55,039 bases of DNA from Deltaproteobacteria bacterium (GTDB lineage Bacteria; Myxococcota_A; Polyangia; Polyangiales; Houyiibacteriaceae). Within the stretch, counting starts at the first letter, position 1. Every line of letters begins with the position of its first letter. The stretch is taken from the NCBI GenBank assembly GCA_004283055.1, contig SHLP01000010.1, forward strand, positions 1-55,039. The letters are read 5' to 3'. The notes beneath the pieces were generated by a model, which ran no database searches, had not been told where the DNA came from, and saw nothing but the letters and a program-made list of their open reading frames with translations. Below are positions 8,338-17,419 of the stretch, piece after piece. A program made the position numbers and the translations under genes.

Positions 8338-9902
8338 TCGGGAACCTTGAGGTCCGAGGAGCGAGCGGGCGGCTGACGCCTCGGCTTGGGAACCTGGGCG
8401 CTACGAGGCTTGGGCGTGAGTCGCTTGGGGGCCTGGAGCTCGATCAAGACGGTTTCCTCTTCGTTGGGGGTAATCGCGGTGCGCCCCCTACGCTTACCAA
8501 GCTTTGCGTGAAGCACCAGTGTCGCGCCCCGCGTGACCTCGAGCGTGCATGGCGTCGAGGCACAGGCCTCCGAGCCGCTTTCGTATGAAATCTTGGCGCC
8601 CGGCGGGTCGCTCGCCACGTGAACCTCGACCTCCGTCGGCGCCGGCTCCGGAAGCGGATCCGCAATCGGCGGCGGCGGCTCGACGGTCTCCAGGGTCTGC
8701 GTCAGAGGCGGCGGTCCGAGCGGAGCTGCGCTTGCTTCAGCCTCACTAGGCGGGGCGGCGAGTGAACCGAGAGTGGACCAGGCAACGAGGCCGGCCGCCC
8801 CGATTACCGCCGCGGCCCAAACCCAAGGTGAAGTCTTTCGCCGAGGCATCGAGTCGAGCGGACTTGCGAGCGGCGAGGCAAGCACGGAAGCTGGGGTTCG
8901 CCGCGTCGCGCGGCTCACGCGGCCATCGAGGGCGCAGACAATCGCCTCGGCGAGCTCCTCGGTGTCCTGGTAGCGATCCTCCGGGCTTTTGGCCAGCGCT
9001 TTGCGGATCACCAGCTCGAGCTCCTGGCTGACCTCTGCGTGCGGGTTGACCTCGTCGATGGCAGGCGCCTCCGCGGTCAGGTGCTGGGTCAGGATTCCCA
9101 TGAACGTATCGCCTTCGAACGGCACGCGCCCTGCTAGGCATTCGTAGACGATGACGCCGAGGGCGTACACGTCGACCCGGTGGTCCAGGTCTCTCCCGGC
9201 TGCTTGTTCGGGCGACATGTATTCGGGGGTCCCGAAGATCATGCCCGTCTTGGTGAGCTTTCGCCCGGGCGCCCCTTCGGTCTCGATGTCGCTCATTTTG
9301 GCGATGCCGAAGTCGACGATTTTGACGAAGTCGTCGATGCCGTCGCGTGTCGTGAGAAAGATGTTCTCGGGCTTGATGTCTCGGTGGACGATGCCTTTAC
9401 CGTGCGTAGCCGACAGCGCCCGACAGCACTGCAGGACGATTTCGCAGGCGCGCTCCGCTTCGATCGTGGCCTTCTTACCAAGGACATTGCCGAGGTCTTC
9501 GCCTTCCAAAAACTCCATCACGAAATAGCTGGAGCCATGCCGCGTTTCACCGAAGTCGAAGATGTCGACGATGTTCTCGTGCCCGATGCGAGATGCGCTC
9601 TTGGCCTCCTGGCGAAAGCGCGCGACGACCTCGGGGCGACGGGACAGGTCGTCGCGGAGGACTTTGATCGCCACGCGCTTGTCGATGTCACGGTGGACGC
9701 CTTCATAGACCAGGCCCATCCCGCCCTCGCCGATTCGGCTCTTCACCAGATAGCGGCCCGCAAGCACGGTGCCGATGATCGGATCGTTCGGGTCGAGTGG
9801 ACTCGCGCTCATCTGCGAAGTGGTGACTAGACGCGTCGCGTCTACCGGACAGAACACCTCTCCGCCGCCGTAGTCAGCTCTGCAGGCGGGACATACCTTC
9901 AT
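8325..9902 (-). CDS. Membrane Ser/Thr protein kinase with zinc ribbon and PEGA domain
   Basis: A Hanks-type kinase. An N-terminal CPAC...CPVD zinc ribbon (residues 4-20) precedes the kinase domain (about 50-315), which has an intact glycine loop GEGGMG, VAIK lysine, HRDIKPEN catalytic loop, DFG and the GTPEYMSPEQ activation segment. A Pro-rich juxtamembrane stretch follows, then one transmembrane helix (about 357-380) and a Pro/Glu-rich spacer. A PEGA-like domain (VEVHVASDPPGAKISYESG) and a basic Pro/Arg tail end the protein. The kinase is therefore cytoplasmic with a periplasmic sensor or anchor region. Such kinases are abundant in myxobacteria. It is co-transcribed with mutS2 and lies divergent to mutL across a 124-bp gap; its substrates cannot be inferred. 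Confidence 0.93.
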   Translation of the reverse strand: MKVCPACRADYGGGEVFCPVDATRLVTTSQMSASPLDPNDPIIGTVLAGRYLVKSRIGEGGMGLVYEGVHRDIDKRVAIKVLRDDLSRRPEVVARFRQEAKSASRIGHENIVDIFDFGETRHGSSYFVMEFLEGEDLGNVLGKKATIEAERACEIVLQCCRALSATHGKGIVHRDIKPENIFLTTRDGIDDFVKIVDFGIAKMSDIETEGAPGRKLTKTGMIFGTPEYMSPEQAAGRDLDHRVDVYALGVIVYECLAGRVPFEGDTFMGILTQHLTAEAPAIDEVNPHAEVSQELELVIRKALAKSPEDRYQDTEELAEAIVCALDGRVSRATRRTPASVLASPLASPLDSMPRRKTSPWVWAAAVIGAAGLVAWSTLGSLAAPPSEAEASAAPLGPPPLTQTLETVEPPPPIADPLPEPAPTEVEVHVASDPPGAKISYESGSEACASTPCTLEVTRGATLVLHAKLGKRRGRTAITPNEEETVLIELQAPKRLTPKPRSAQVPKPRRQPPARSSDLKVPEWAQ

Positions 9903-10026
9903 CTTGGTGAATTCCCTCTTAACTCCCCATAAAACACGGTAGCATCGCGCTTAACGAGGGGTCAACGAAGGGGCGGGATTCGCAGGCCGCGTTGCCAACC
10001 CAAACCAGCTTTGATAGGCGCAGGCC

Positions 10027-11700
10027 GTGGCCTCGACGGTACGATTGCTCGACGAGACGCTGATCGACCAAATCGCCGCTGGCGAGGTCATCGAGCGGCC
10101 CGCCAACCTCGTGAAAGAGCTTCTCGAGAACGCGATCGACGCCAAGGCAAGCTCGATTACCGTGTCAGTGGAAGACGGAGGACGCGCGCAGGTTCGCGTG
10201 ACCGACGATGGGATTGGGATGTCCGCCGAGGATGTGACCCTCAGTGTCCAACGACACGCCACCAGCAAGATCGCGTCCTTCGACGACCTGACTCGGGTCT
10301 CGACGCTCGGTTTTCGAGGGGAGGCCCTTCCCTCGATCGGGTCCGTTTCGCGGATGACCATCCGGAGTCGTCTGAAGGACGCGCTCGACGGGACTCGGGT
10401 CCTGGTCGAGGGCGGCGAGCTGCGCGACGTGTCGCCGGCTGGATGCCCCGCGGGCACGACGGTCGTGGTCAACGATCTCTTTTACAACGTACCAGCTCGA
10501 AAGAAGTTTCTTCGGGCACGCCAGACCGAAAGCTCACGCATTTTCGAAGTTTGTCAGAGGCTTGCACTGAGCCATCCGGGTCTCCGCCTGCTCGTGACCT
10601 CCGAAGGCCGGACCGCTCGCCGCTACCTTCCCGCGAGCGACCTCGCCGAGCGCGCCTACCAGGTCTTCGGTGATCTCGCGCTCAAAGAGATCCACGCCCA
10701 ACGGGACGGCCTGATCCTCGACGCAGTCCTCGCGGCCGACGAACATGCCCGCCCCGGGGCACGCCACCTTTTTCTTTTCGTCAACGGGCGCCCGGTAAAC
10801 GACCGCCGCATCGCCCGTGCGATCGCGTTCGCCTATGGCGATCGGCTCCCGCCCGGCCACTATCCGCGCGGAGTGGTTTCACTGCGACTCGATCCCGAAG
10901 ACGTCGACGTCAATGCGCATCCGCAGAAAACCGAAGTGCGCTTCAAGCAAGCCGCCCAGATAGTCGACCTGGTGACCCGCATGATCGCGGCTCGACTTCC
11001 CGAAGCTCCGGCCGGCGACGCCTACTGGGAAGCGCGATTAGGCGCATCGGGACGCCTACGCGACGAGGAGGCAAGAGCAGCCGTCGCGATCGAGTCGCCG
11101 GTTGAAGCCCGCGTCGCAGAGCCGCTCGGCGAGTACGTATCGGCGAACCCCAACGGGCTTCGACTCGTCGCTCAGGTTCGCGATCGCGTTCTGATTTGTG
11201 AGTCTCGGGACGAAATTCTGCTCGTCGACCGTGAGCGTGCAGAACGACTCGTTCGCTACGACGCCCTTCGCGAAGCGGCCGATTCGGGCTCCATCGCTCG
11301 ACAAAACCTACTGTTTCCCGACCGGCTCGAGCTCACGGAGTCGGCGGTCGCCGCGATCGCGCGCCATGAGACTCTCCTTCGCTCCCTCGGCTTCGATTGG
11401 TCGGAGCTTGGCAAGGGTTCGTACGTCGTTCGTGCGGTGCCCGCTTTGCTGGCCGACGCACGCGCAACCCTGCTCTTCGAGGATGCTGTCACCGCGGTGC
11501 AGGCCAGCGGCCAAGAGCCACTGAGCGCGGCTCTTCGCGCGCTGGCGGATCGAGCGGCGACCGCGAACGGACTGCCGCTCGACCAGGCGTCGGTCGAGAG
11601 GATCGTCGCCGAGGTTTGGCCGATCCGTGAGGCGCATCGCTGCTGCATTCTCGGCCGGGTGCCGCTCCCGGCAGGTGGCGCGGAGGCCACGATTGACTGA
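10027..11700 (+). CDS. mutL: DNA mismatch repair protein MutL, endonuclease motif degenerate
   Basis: MutL couples mismatch recognition by MutS to strand incision and excision. The GHKL ATPase domain is complete: IAAGEVIERPANLVKELLENAIDA, DDGIGM, QRHATSKI and GFRGEALPSI. The transducer domain follows, with FVNGRPVNDR and DVNAHPQKTEVRF. The C-terminal dimerisation domain is short, and the usual endonuclease signature DQHAxxHExxxYE reads DRERAERLVRYD. The CPHGRP motif near the end reads CCILGRVP. Both metal-binding motifs are therefore lost, as in the nuclease-free MutL of E. coli. The GTG at 10027 is the only start that keeps the full N-terminus. Eight bases overlap miaA. Confidence 0.94.
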   Translation: MASTVRLLDETLIDQIAAGEVIERPANLVKELLENAIDAKASSITVSVEDGGRAQVRVTDDGIGMSAEDVTLSVQRHATSKIASFDDLTRVSTLGFRGEALPSIGSVSRMTIRSRLKDALDGTRVLVEGGELRDVSPAGCPAGTTVVVNDLFYNVPARKKFLRARQTESSRIFEVCQRLALSHPGLRLLVTSEGRTARRYLPASDLAERAYQVFGDLALKEIHAQRDGLILDAVLAADEHARPGARHLFLFVNGRPVNDRRIARAIAFAYGDRLPPGHYPRGVVSLRLDPEDVDVNAHPQKTEVRFKQAAQIVDLVTRMIAARLPEAPAGDAYWEARLGASGRLRDEEARAAVAIESPVEARVAEPLGEYVSANPNGLRLVAQVRDRVLICESRDEILLVDRERAERLVRYDALREAADSGSIARQNLLFPDRLELTESAVAAIARHETLLRSLGFDWSELGKGSYVVRAVPALLADARATLLFEDAVTAVQASGQEPLSAALRALADRAATANGLPLDQASVERIVAEVWPIREAHRCCILGRVPLPAGGAEATID

Positions 11701-12625
11701 GAGCCTGTCCACGATTCTCGTGATCGCGGGCGCAACGGCCACGGGCAAGACGGGCGCAGCCATCGAGCTTGCGCGCCGATTCGACGGCGAGCTCGTGGGC
11801 GCCGACAGCGTACAGGTGTACCGCGGATTCGACATCGGGTCGGCCAAGCCGACTGCACAGGAGCTCGAAGGCGTCCAACATCACCTCATCGACGTCTTCG
11901 ATCCCGACCAAGACGTCGACGCGGCCGCCTACGCCGATCGCGCCGACCTTGCGATTCGAGAAATCCGAGGTCGCGGACATCTGCCGATCGTCGTCGGCGG
12001 GACCGGGCTTTGGATTCGCGCGCTCGTCCGAGGCCTGGTCGACGTTCCGGCGGTCGATCCCGCGATCCGCAGGCGCTTGGAAGCCGACGCGTTGAGAAAT
12101 GGCCCGCCCAGCCTGCATGCCCGGCTCGCCGAGGTCGATCCGCTCTCCGCCGAGGCGATTCATCCAAACGACGCGCTTCGCATCGTGCGCGCGCTCGAGG
12201 TCTACGAACAAACGGGCACACCCCTCGGCAAGCTCCGCGCGGAGCACGCGCTCGGCGATCCTCGGTATCGCGCCGTCTTCGTGGTCCTCGACGTGAGTCA
12301 CGAACGACACGGCATCATGATCGAGGACCGGGTCAAGCAGATGATCGCAGCCGGCTGGATCGACGAGGTGCGTTCGCTCCGCGCACGATGGGGAGACGAG
12401 GTCCGTCCGTTCGGAAGCGTCGGCTACCGTGAGATCCTCCAGCATCTGCGCGACGGTGTTTCCGTCGAACAAACGCTTCGCATGATCCGGAAGTCGACCC
12501 GTGTCTACGCGCGCCGGCAGCGAACATGGTTCAAAAGCGAGCCCGGTGTACGCTGGAGAGGCGAACGCGCCGAGCTTGGCGAGCAGCGCAACCTCGACCG
12601 GATCGCAGAGGAGCTGAGGCTTTGA
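11693..12625 (+). CDS. miaA: tRNA dimethylallyltransferase MiaA
   Basis: MiaA transfers the dimethylallyl group to N6 of adenosine 37 in tRNAs that read UNN codons. The P-loop GATATGKT, DSVQVYRGFDIGSAKP, HHLIDVFDP, VGGTGLWIRAL, GWIDEV, SVGYREI and the C-terminal YARRQRTWFK are all present. I chose TTG 11693 because GGAGG lies 6-7 bases upstream and because the residues upstream of it have no family similarity. The gene overlaps mutL by 8 bp, and its stop overlaps the next gene in a TTGA arrangement, so this is a translationally coupled operon. The mutL-miaA neighbourhood is widespread in bacteria (in E. coli, mutL-miaA-hfq). Here hfq is replaced by an AcpH-like gene. Confidence 0.96.
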   Translation: MTESLSTILVIAGATATGKTGAAIELARRFDGELVGADSVQVYRGFDIGSAKPTAQELEGVQHHLIDVFDPDQDVDAAAYADRADLAIREIRGRGHLPIVVGGTGLWIRALVRGLVDVPAVDPAIRRRLEADALRNGPPSLHARLAEVDPLSAEAIHPNDALRIVRALEVYEQTGTPLGKLRAEHALGDPRYRAVFVVLDVSHERHGIMIEDRVKQMIAAGWIDEVRSLRARWGDEVRPFGSVGYREILQHLRDGVSVEQTLRMIRKSTRVYARRQRTWFKSEPGVRWRGERAELGEQRNLDRIAEELRL

Positions 12626-13248
12626 ATTTCTTCGGACATGCTGTCGTTGCGAGTTGGAGCGACTCCGGCGCGGGGCACCTGCTCGGGAGCATGTTGCCCG
12701 ACTTCGAAGCCATGGTCGGCGTATCTTTGTCACTGGTCCGCGATCCTGACATCCAGCGCGGGATCGAGCTGCACCATCGAACCGATGACGCGTTTCATCG
12801 GGCACCCGCCTTCCTCGCGTCGTGCGCTGAGGCTCTCGAGGCCTTGATGGGCTCAGGTGTCCGGCGTGGCACTGCGCGCGCCGTGGGCCACATTGGAACC
12901 GAGCTGTTTCTCGACGGCTGGCTCGCGCGGGAGCAGCGCCACGTCGACGACTACCTCCACGCACTCGACCTCGAAACCAACGCGCTGCTGGAGTGGAGCG
13001 ATCGTGGAGCGGCGTTCTCCAGGCTCCGGGCTCGCCTCTCGGTCTGGGGAGCGCCTCTCGATTACTCCGAACCGGCGTTCGTGCTTGCCAGGCTCCGCGA
13101 CGCGCTTCGAGCCCGTCCCTCGCTGGCCCTGCTCGAGGAACAGTCCGAACAGGTGTCGGACTACCTCCCTTCGCTTCAGCGGCTCGTGGAGCGGCGTGCC
13201 CCAGAACTGCTCCAAGGGCTCCGGGACGCGCTAGGCTGCTGGGACTGA
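12622..13248 (+). CDS. AcpH-like (ACP phosphodiesterase family) protein
   Basis: The N-terminus NFFGHAVVASWSDSGAGHLL followed by MLPDFEAM and the GIELHHRTDDAFH motif match the layout of acyl carrier protein phosphodiesterase, an HD-like metal hydrolase that removes phosphopantetheine from holo-ACP. The later conserved segment GHIGTELFLDGWL supplies further His and Asp residues, as in the family. The length is 208 residues against 193 in E. coli AcpH. The start is TTG at 12622, overlapping the miaA stop as TTGA, with GAGG just upstream; longer forms would run inside miaA. Similarity to AcpH is clear in motif order, but the substrate is not proven. Confidence 0.75.
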   Translation: MNFFGHAVVASWSDSGAGHLLGSMLPDFEAMVGVSLSLVRDPDIQRGIELHHRTDDAFHRAPAFLASCAEALEALMGSGVRRGTARAVGHIGTELFLDGWLAREQRHVDDYLHALDLETNALLEWSDRGAAFSRLRARLSVWGAPLDYSEPAFVLARLRDALRARPSLALLEEQSEQVSDYLPSLQRLVERRAPELLQGLRDALGCWD

Positions 13249-13249
13249 G

Positions 13250-14224
13250 ATGCTCGATCGAGGGGGATCACGCAGCGCGGGCGGCGAGACGCGCCGCCGC
13301 TACCTGAAGTGGGGCCGAATTGCGGTCACCATCGCGGCGGTCGCGTACCTCGCGAGCCGGGTAGAGCCCAGGGAGGTCCTCGAGGGGTTTCAGAGGCTAT
13401 CACTGGGCGCCGCGCTGACCGCGATCGCCGTCGTCATGCTCGGTCTGTTCTGCGGCATGGTTCGCTGGCGGCTCCTCTTGAAGGCGTACGGCGCGATCGA
13501 CATCCCGTCCTGGCCTCGCACCGCGCACCTCTACTTGGTCGGCCACTTCTACAACACCTACGCGCCGGGCGGGGTTGGCGGAGACCTCATTCGAGGAGTA
13601 GCTGGCCGGAAAGCGTTTGGAGACCTCGACCTGGCAAGCGCCACGAGCGGCGTCGCGGTGGTCTTCATCGAACGTGTCATCGGGGTCTCTGCGCTTCTCG
13701 TTCTCGCGACCAGCGCCTATCTGATTCGACCGATTCCCGGAATCGACAACGTCGGCGCATGGGCTGCGCTCGGTCTCGGAGCAGCGGCCGCGGCGTTGGT
13801 CGGCATCGCGGTCGCACCCCGGCTTGCCCCCTCGCTGCCCGAGGGGCTCGGCAAGCACCTGCGTGCGCTCCCTCGCCTATTTTCGATCGCCCCTTTCCTT
13901 GCCGCTGTTTTTCTTTCGCTGATCATTCACTTCGTCAACATCGTCGCAGGGCATGCGATCATGCACTCGCTCGAGCCGTCCGTGACTTTCGCGCAATCGG
14001 CGGTCGCGATGCCGCTGATCGGCGCGGCCGCGTTCTTCCCGTTCACGGTCGGCGGGGCAGGCGTTCGGGAGGCTGCCTTTGCAGCGCTCTATGGAACCGT
14101 CGGCGTTCCCGAAGCGAGCGCATACGCCGCGTCGATCAGCTTCTGGGCGATTCAACTTCTCACCGCCGGGGTCGGCGGCATCATCAACCTCCTCGTTCCG
14201 CTTTCGGGGAGAGACCGTGGCTAA
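13250..14224 (+). CDS. Flippase-like multi-pass membrane protein (LPG synthase TM / AglD family)
   Basis: A 324-residue integral membrane protein with about eight hydrophobic helices. It carries the hallmark of the lysylphosphatidylglycerol-synthase transmembrane family (UPF0104, formerly DUF95): GHFYNTYAPGGVGGDLIRG early in the protein and PFTVGGAGVREAAFA near the end. Members include the membrane half of MprF and archaeal AglD, and many sit with glycan genes as putative lipid or glycolipid flippases. A basic N-terminus precedes the first helix. It begins 1 bp after the AcpH-like gene and overlaps the next gene by 8 bp, so it belongs to the same transcript. Its position before a DUF2723 protein, an acyltransferase and a glycosyltransferase supports a role in envelope glycolipid handling, by inference. 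Confidence 0.85.
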   Translation: MLDRGGSRSAGGETRRRYLKWGRIAVTIAAVAYLASRVEPREVLEGFQRLSLGAALTAIAVVMLGLFCGMVRWRLLLKAYGAIDIPSWPRTAHLYLVGHFYNTYAPGGVGGDLIRGVAGRKAFGDLDLASATSGVAVVFIERVIGVSALLVLATSAYLIRPIPGIDNVGAWAALGLGAAAAALVGIAVAPRLAPSLPEGLGKHLRALPRLFSIAPFLAAVFLSLIIHFVNIVAGHAIMHSLEPSVTFAQSAVAMPLIGAAAFFPFTVGGAGVREAAFAALYGTVGVPEASAYAASISFWAIQLLTAGVGGIINLLVPLSGRDRG

Positions 14225-16187
14225 GCGACTGCTCGGCCTGCCGGTGCACTCGAGACGAATTACCGCGGCGTCGACTTTCGCGCTGTTGGTCTATTACGTT
14301 TCGACGATGTGCAGAAGCCTGTCGATGTACGACAGCCCCGAGCTCGCGATAGTCGCCGAACAGCTCGGGCTAGGACATCCATTTGGTCAGCCTCTTCACA
14401 CCATCCTCGGCGCGCTCGCCAGCCGACTGCCGGGCGTCGATCCGCTCGTCGCCCTGAACGGTCTATCCGCGCTCTTTGGAGCCCTGACCGTCATCCCCGC
14501 CACCAGCTTCGCGGAGACCCTGGTCCGACCGGACCCGAATTGCCCGGACGGCGACCCGCGCTACGTCGCTCCGTGCATCGCGCTTCTTGGAATGCACGCT
14601 GCGCTCTGGGAGCCGGCTACCCGCATCGAGGTCTATCCCCTGGCGGTCTTCTTTTCACTCTGGGCCGCCGCGCGGTTCGCAAGCGCGGTGCTCGACGAAG
14701 ACCAGCGCCCTGGACCGTATTTCGCGAGCGGCCTCGGCTTGGGTCTCGCCGCGAGCGCCAATGTCGTTTGCGCGTTTGGCGTCGCCTTGGCGATGACGCC
14801 CCGGCTCCTGATGGGAGTCGCCCGCCAGGAGGTTCCGCGGCGCGCGCTCGGCATATGCATCGGCGGCGGGCTGCTCGGCCTGAGTCTGCATCTTTACGTC
14901 TTCGCAGTCGCCGGCCGAACCGACGTCGTCGTCTGGGGCGCGCCGACGAGCGTGGAATCGATCGTGCACTACTTCACCGCGGCCGACTTTGCGTCGAAAG
15001 GGGTCGAATCCTGGACCGAATGGTGGGCGCACGTCGGCGAGCTGTTCTTTTGGTCTCTGCGCGACGGACTGCTGGCGCTGCTGCTCGCCGGTTTTGGCGG
15101 ATACGCGCTCTATGCACGCAGGCGGGGTCTCGGCCGATTCTTCTTCAACGCGACCTGGATCTTCTTCGTGGCGTTCATCGCACGCAACGGGGTCTTCGCG
15201 CCCGACGTGCTCGACTACAACGGCTACCTCGCGGCTCCCGCCTGGCTGGCGGCTTCGGGCGTAGGGCTCTTGGTGGCCTACTTGGGTTCCCAGCGCGCAT
15301 CGTGGGCCCCCGTGGCGCTCGCCGCGCTTCTGCTCTTCGTGATGGTCGCGCCGCCGGCTCCATATCAGCGCAGCCGAAACCGCGACACGTTTACATCCAA
15401 GATCGGGCTCGAGGCGCTACGCGCGGCGCCGCCCAATGCGATTCTGATTGTGGAACGCGACCATTGGGTGGGTCCGATCTGGTACCTCCAAGAACGACGC
15501 GACGTTCGTCCGGATGTAACAATGCTGGCCCACGGCCTCGCCTCTTCCGAATGGTTCTGGGACCACCTCTATCGGCGCCATCCGGATCTCCAGCCCTTCG
15601 AGCTGCGCGGCCCGGGTGGCCGAGACGCAAGGGTGCGGCGTTTCCTTCGCGCGAATCCGGACCGGCCGCTTCAGGTTTCGCGGGCGGCCCTTGCCGATCG
15701 GCTCGGCGTCCCGACTTGCCCGAGCGAGTGGATGCTCGACGTCCGCCGGAGGTGTGGCGGCAGCGCACATGAGCCGGAGCTTGCGCGGTACGCCAGCGTC
15801 GCGCTCGCCGAGCTCCGGGGAGGCTCTCCCGGCACCGACGGTTTGATCGCTCTGGTGACCCTCGACCGCGGTCACGATCTATACAGCCAAGGCTTCCCCC
15901 GGGCCGCGATCTCGGCACTCTTGGCCGGGGTGCCTCGGCTGGATGGATTCACCGAAGACAGCTTCGCCACCGTGCCAGCTCGCATCCAACGCATGGTCCG
16001 GCCCACGCCTCAGTACGACCCGCCGGCGGCCCTCGGACACCCCGCGCAAAACCTTCACTATGCTTCCACAATTGCTGAGGCCACGGGCGCGAAGGGGCTT
16101 GCGCGTTACCTCGCCGACTTGTCGAACGCGATGGGCCCCGTCGAGCCGAAGTTTGCAACCTTGCCGGCCTCTCCTGCTAATCTCTGA
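14217..16187 (+). CDS. DUF2723-type polytopic membrane protein (possible glycosyltransferase C fold)
   Basis: A 656-residue protein with about ten membrane helices in the first 400 residues and a soluble C-terminal domain. The N-terminal motif YDSPELAIVAEQLGLGHPFG with a following VALNGLSALFGAL matches DUF2723. In that family an acidic residue in the first loop and the HPxG motif resemble GT-C enzymes that use polyprenyl-phosphate sugars. The C-terminal part contains AILIVERDHWVGPIWYLQE, also typical of the family. GTG 14217 is chosen: GGAGAG lies immediately upstream and the start overlaps the preceding stop by 8 bp. It is probably an envelope glycosyltransferase; donor and acceptor are unknown. 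Confidence 0.82.
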   Translation: MAKRLLGLPVHSRRITAASTFALLVYYVSTMCRSLSMYDSPELAIVAEQLGLGHPFGQPLHTILGALASRLPGVDPLVALNGLSALFGALTVIPATSFAETLVRPDPNCPDGDPRYVAPCIALLGMHAALWEPATRIEVYPLAVFFSLWAAARFASAVLDEDQRPGPYFASGLGLGLAASANVVCAFGVALAMTPRLLMGVARQEVPRRALGICIGGGLLGLSLHLYVFAVAGRTDVVVWGAPTSVESIVHYFTAADFASKGVESWTEWWAHVGELFFWSLRDGLLALLLAGFGGYALYARRRGLGRFFFNATWIFFVAFIARNGVFAPDVLDYNGYLAAPAWLAASGVGLLVAYLGSQRASWAPVALAALLLFVMVAPPAPYQRSRNRDTFTSKIGLEALRAAPPNAILIVERDHWVGPIWYLQERRDVRPDVTMLAHGLASSEWFWDHLYRRHPDLQPFELRGPGGRDARVRRFLRANPDRPLQVSRAALADRLGVPTCPSEWMLDVRRRCGGSAHEPELARYASVALAELRGGSPGTDGLIALVTLDRGHDLYSQGFPRAAISALLAGVPRLDGFTEDSFATVPARIQRMVRPTPQYDPPAALGHPAQNLHYASTIAEATGAKGLARYLADLSNAMGPVEPKFATLPASPANL

Positions 16188-16190
16188 GCG

Positions 16191-16709
16191 ATGCGGCACC
16201 GCAGTCACGGCGACGGTTCCTTTCGCGTCGACCAGTTCGCACGCTGCGGTCCCGACTGCGTCTTCGAAGCGGGCGTTCTCGTCTTCCACCCCGAGAACAT
16301 CGAGCTCGGCACCAACGTCTACGTCGGACACGGGGCCATTCTCAAGGGCTACCACAAGAATACGATGCGTATTGGCGACGAGACCTGGATCGGACAGCAA
16401 GCGTTCTTCCACAGCGCTGGCGGAATCGACATTGGCGCCCGCGTGGGGATCGGCCCGGGCGTTCGGATCCTCACCTCGTTTCACGGTGAGGCGGGCCGCG
16501 ACGTTCCGATCCTGAGCTCGCCGATCGAGCTCGGGCCGGTGGTCATCGAAGACGATTGTGACCTCGGCGTCGGCTCGATCGTCCTCCCGGGCGTTCGCAT
16601 TGGCAAGGGCGCGCAGATTGGAGCCGGCGCCGTAGTCGTCGAAGACGTGCCCCCTTACAGCATTGCCGTCGGCGTGCCTGCGAGGGTCACGCGGGAGCGG
16701 TCCAAGTGA
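16191..16709 (+). CDS. Hexapeptide-repeat (left-handed beta-helix) acyltransferase
   Basis: A 172-residue protein composed of isoleucine/valine-patterned hexapeptide repeats, for example IELGTNVYVGHGAILKG, IGARVGIGPGVRI and LGVGSIVLPGVRIGKGAQIG, ending in the usual AVGVPARV motif. Such LbH trimers transfer acetyl or other acyl groups to sugars from acyl-CoA. The His in TSFHGEAG is a candidate catalytic base. The gene starts 3 bp after the DUF2723 gene and its stop overlaps the next start as GTGA. The context points to O- or N-acetylation of an envelope glycan, but the acceptor is not known. Confidence 0.88.
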   Translation: MRHRSHGDGSFRVDQFARCGPDCVFEAGVLVFHPENIELGTNVYVGHGAILKGYHKNTMRIGDETWIGQQAFFHSAGGIDIGARVGIGPGVRILTSFHGEAGRDVPILSSPIELGPVVIEDDCDLGVGSIVLPGVRIGKGAQIGAGAVVVEDVPPYSIAVGVPARVTRERSK

Positions 16710-17419
16710 GCGGGCCGGAGCTGAGCGTCATCCTCTTTGCGTTCAACGAGGAGGAGAACATCGCGCCGGTCCTCCTCGAGCTCCGAGAGTGGCTGTCCAA
16801 GCACGAGCCTTCGTCAGAGATCGTCTTCGTCGATGACGGCTCATCGGACGGCACCTCCACCGAAGCGTCTCAGGCGCTCGCTGGTGCGTCCCATCAGCTC
16901 CTTCGCCATGAGGGCAATCGAGGAATCGGCGCCGCGCTCAAGACTGGCGTCCGCTCCGCCAAAGGCGAATGGGTCACATTCCTGCCGGCGGACGGGCAAA
17001 TCGCGCCGGATGCCATCGGGAGCCTGCGCGATGCGGCGGCTAGAGATCGGAGCGAGGTCGTCTTCAGTGTTTATGACCACCGGGACGACGGCCTGCACCG
17101 TAAGGTTCTCTCGGCCGGCGTGCGCGCGCTCATCTTCCTGGTGCACGGCGTCCGGATGAAGAGCGACGGCCCGTACCTCTTCCGGAAGTCGCTGTTCGAC
17201 GCCGACCAGTTGGTGCCCGACACCTTCTTTTTGAACTTCGAGTTCCCGATTCGAATCCTCGGCGCCGCCGTCCCCACGACCGTGGTCACGATCGCGTGCA
17301 GGCCCCGCCGTTCAGGAGTATCGAAGTCGACGGGTCTAAAGCGAATCTACGGAGTGGCTCAAGACCTGTTCGAGCTTCGCATTCGGCGCATGAAAGAATC
17401 GCGCGGTCGAGCGGCTTAG
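16706..17419 (+). CDS. Glycosyltransferase family 2
   Basis: A GT-A fold glycosyltransferase of 237 residues without transmembrane helices long enough to anchor it. The nucleotide-binding start LSVILFAFNEEENIAPVL, the acidic DDGSSDGT motif (about residues 45-52) and the PADGQ metal-site region are typical of the DPM1/GtrB branch. That branch makes polyprenyl-phosphate sugars or extends glycans. The GTG start overlaps the acyltransferase stop as GTGA. If it makes a polyprenyl-phosphate sugar, the DUF2723 protein upstream could use it, which would unite the module; this is inference. The gene ends with a 4-base convergent overlap with the sigma-54 activator. Confidence 0.9.
   Translation: MSGPELSVILFAFNEEENIAPVLLELREWLSKHEPSSEIVFVDDGSSDGTSTEASQALAGASHQLLRHEGNRGIGAALKTGVRSAKGEWVTFLPADGQIAPDAIGSLRDAAARDRSEVVFSVYDHRDDGLHRKVLSAGVRALIFLVHGVRMKSDGPYLFRKSLFDADQLVPDTFFLNFEFPIRILGAAVPTTVVTIACRPRRSGVSKSTGLKRIYGVAQDLFELRIRRMKESRGRAA

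Noticed and set aside
11489-12964. 491-codon minus-strand open frame across mutL, miaA and the AcpH-like gene
   Set aside because: Three recognised plus-strand genes cover the same DNA; the antisense protein is Arg/Asp-rich with no recognisable motif.
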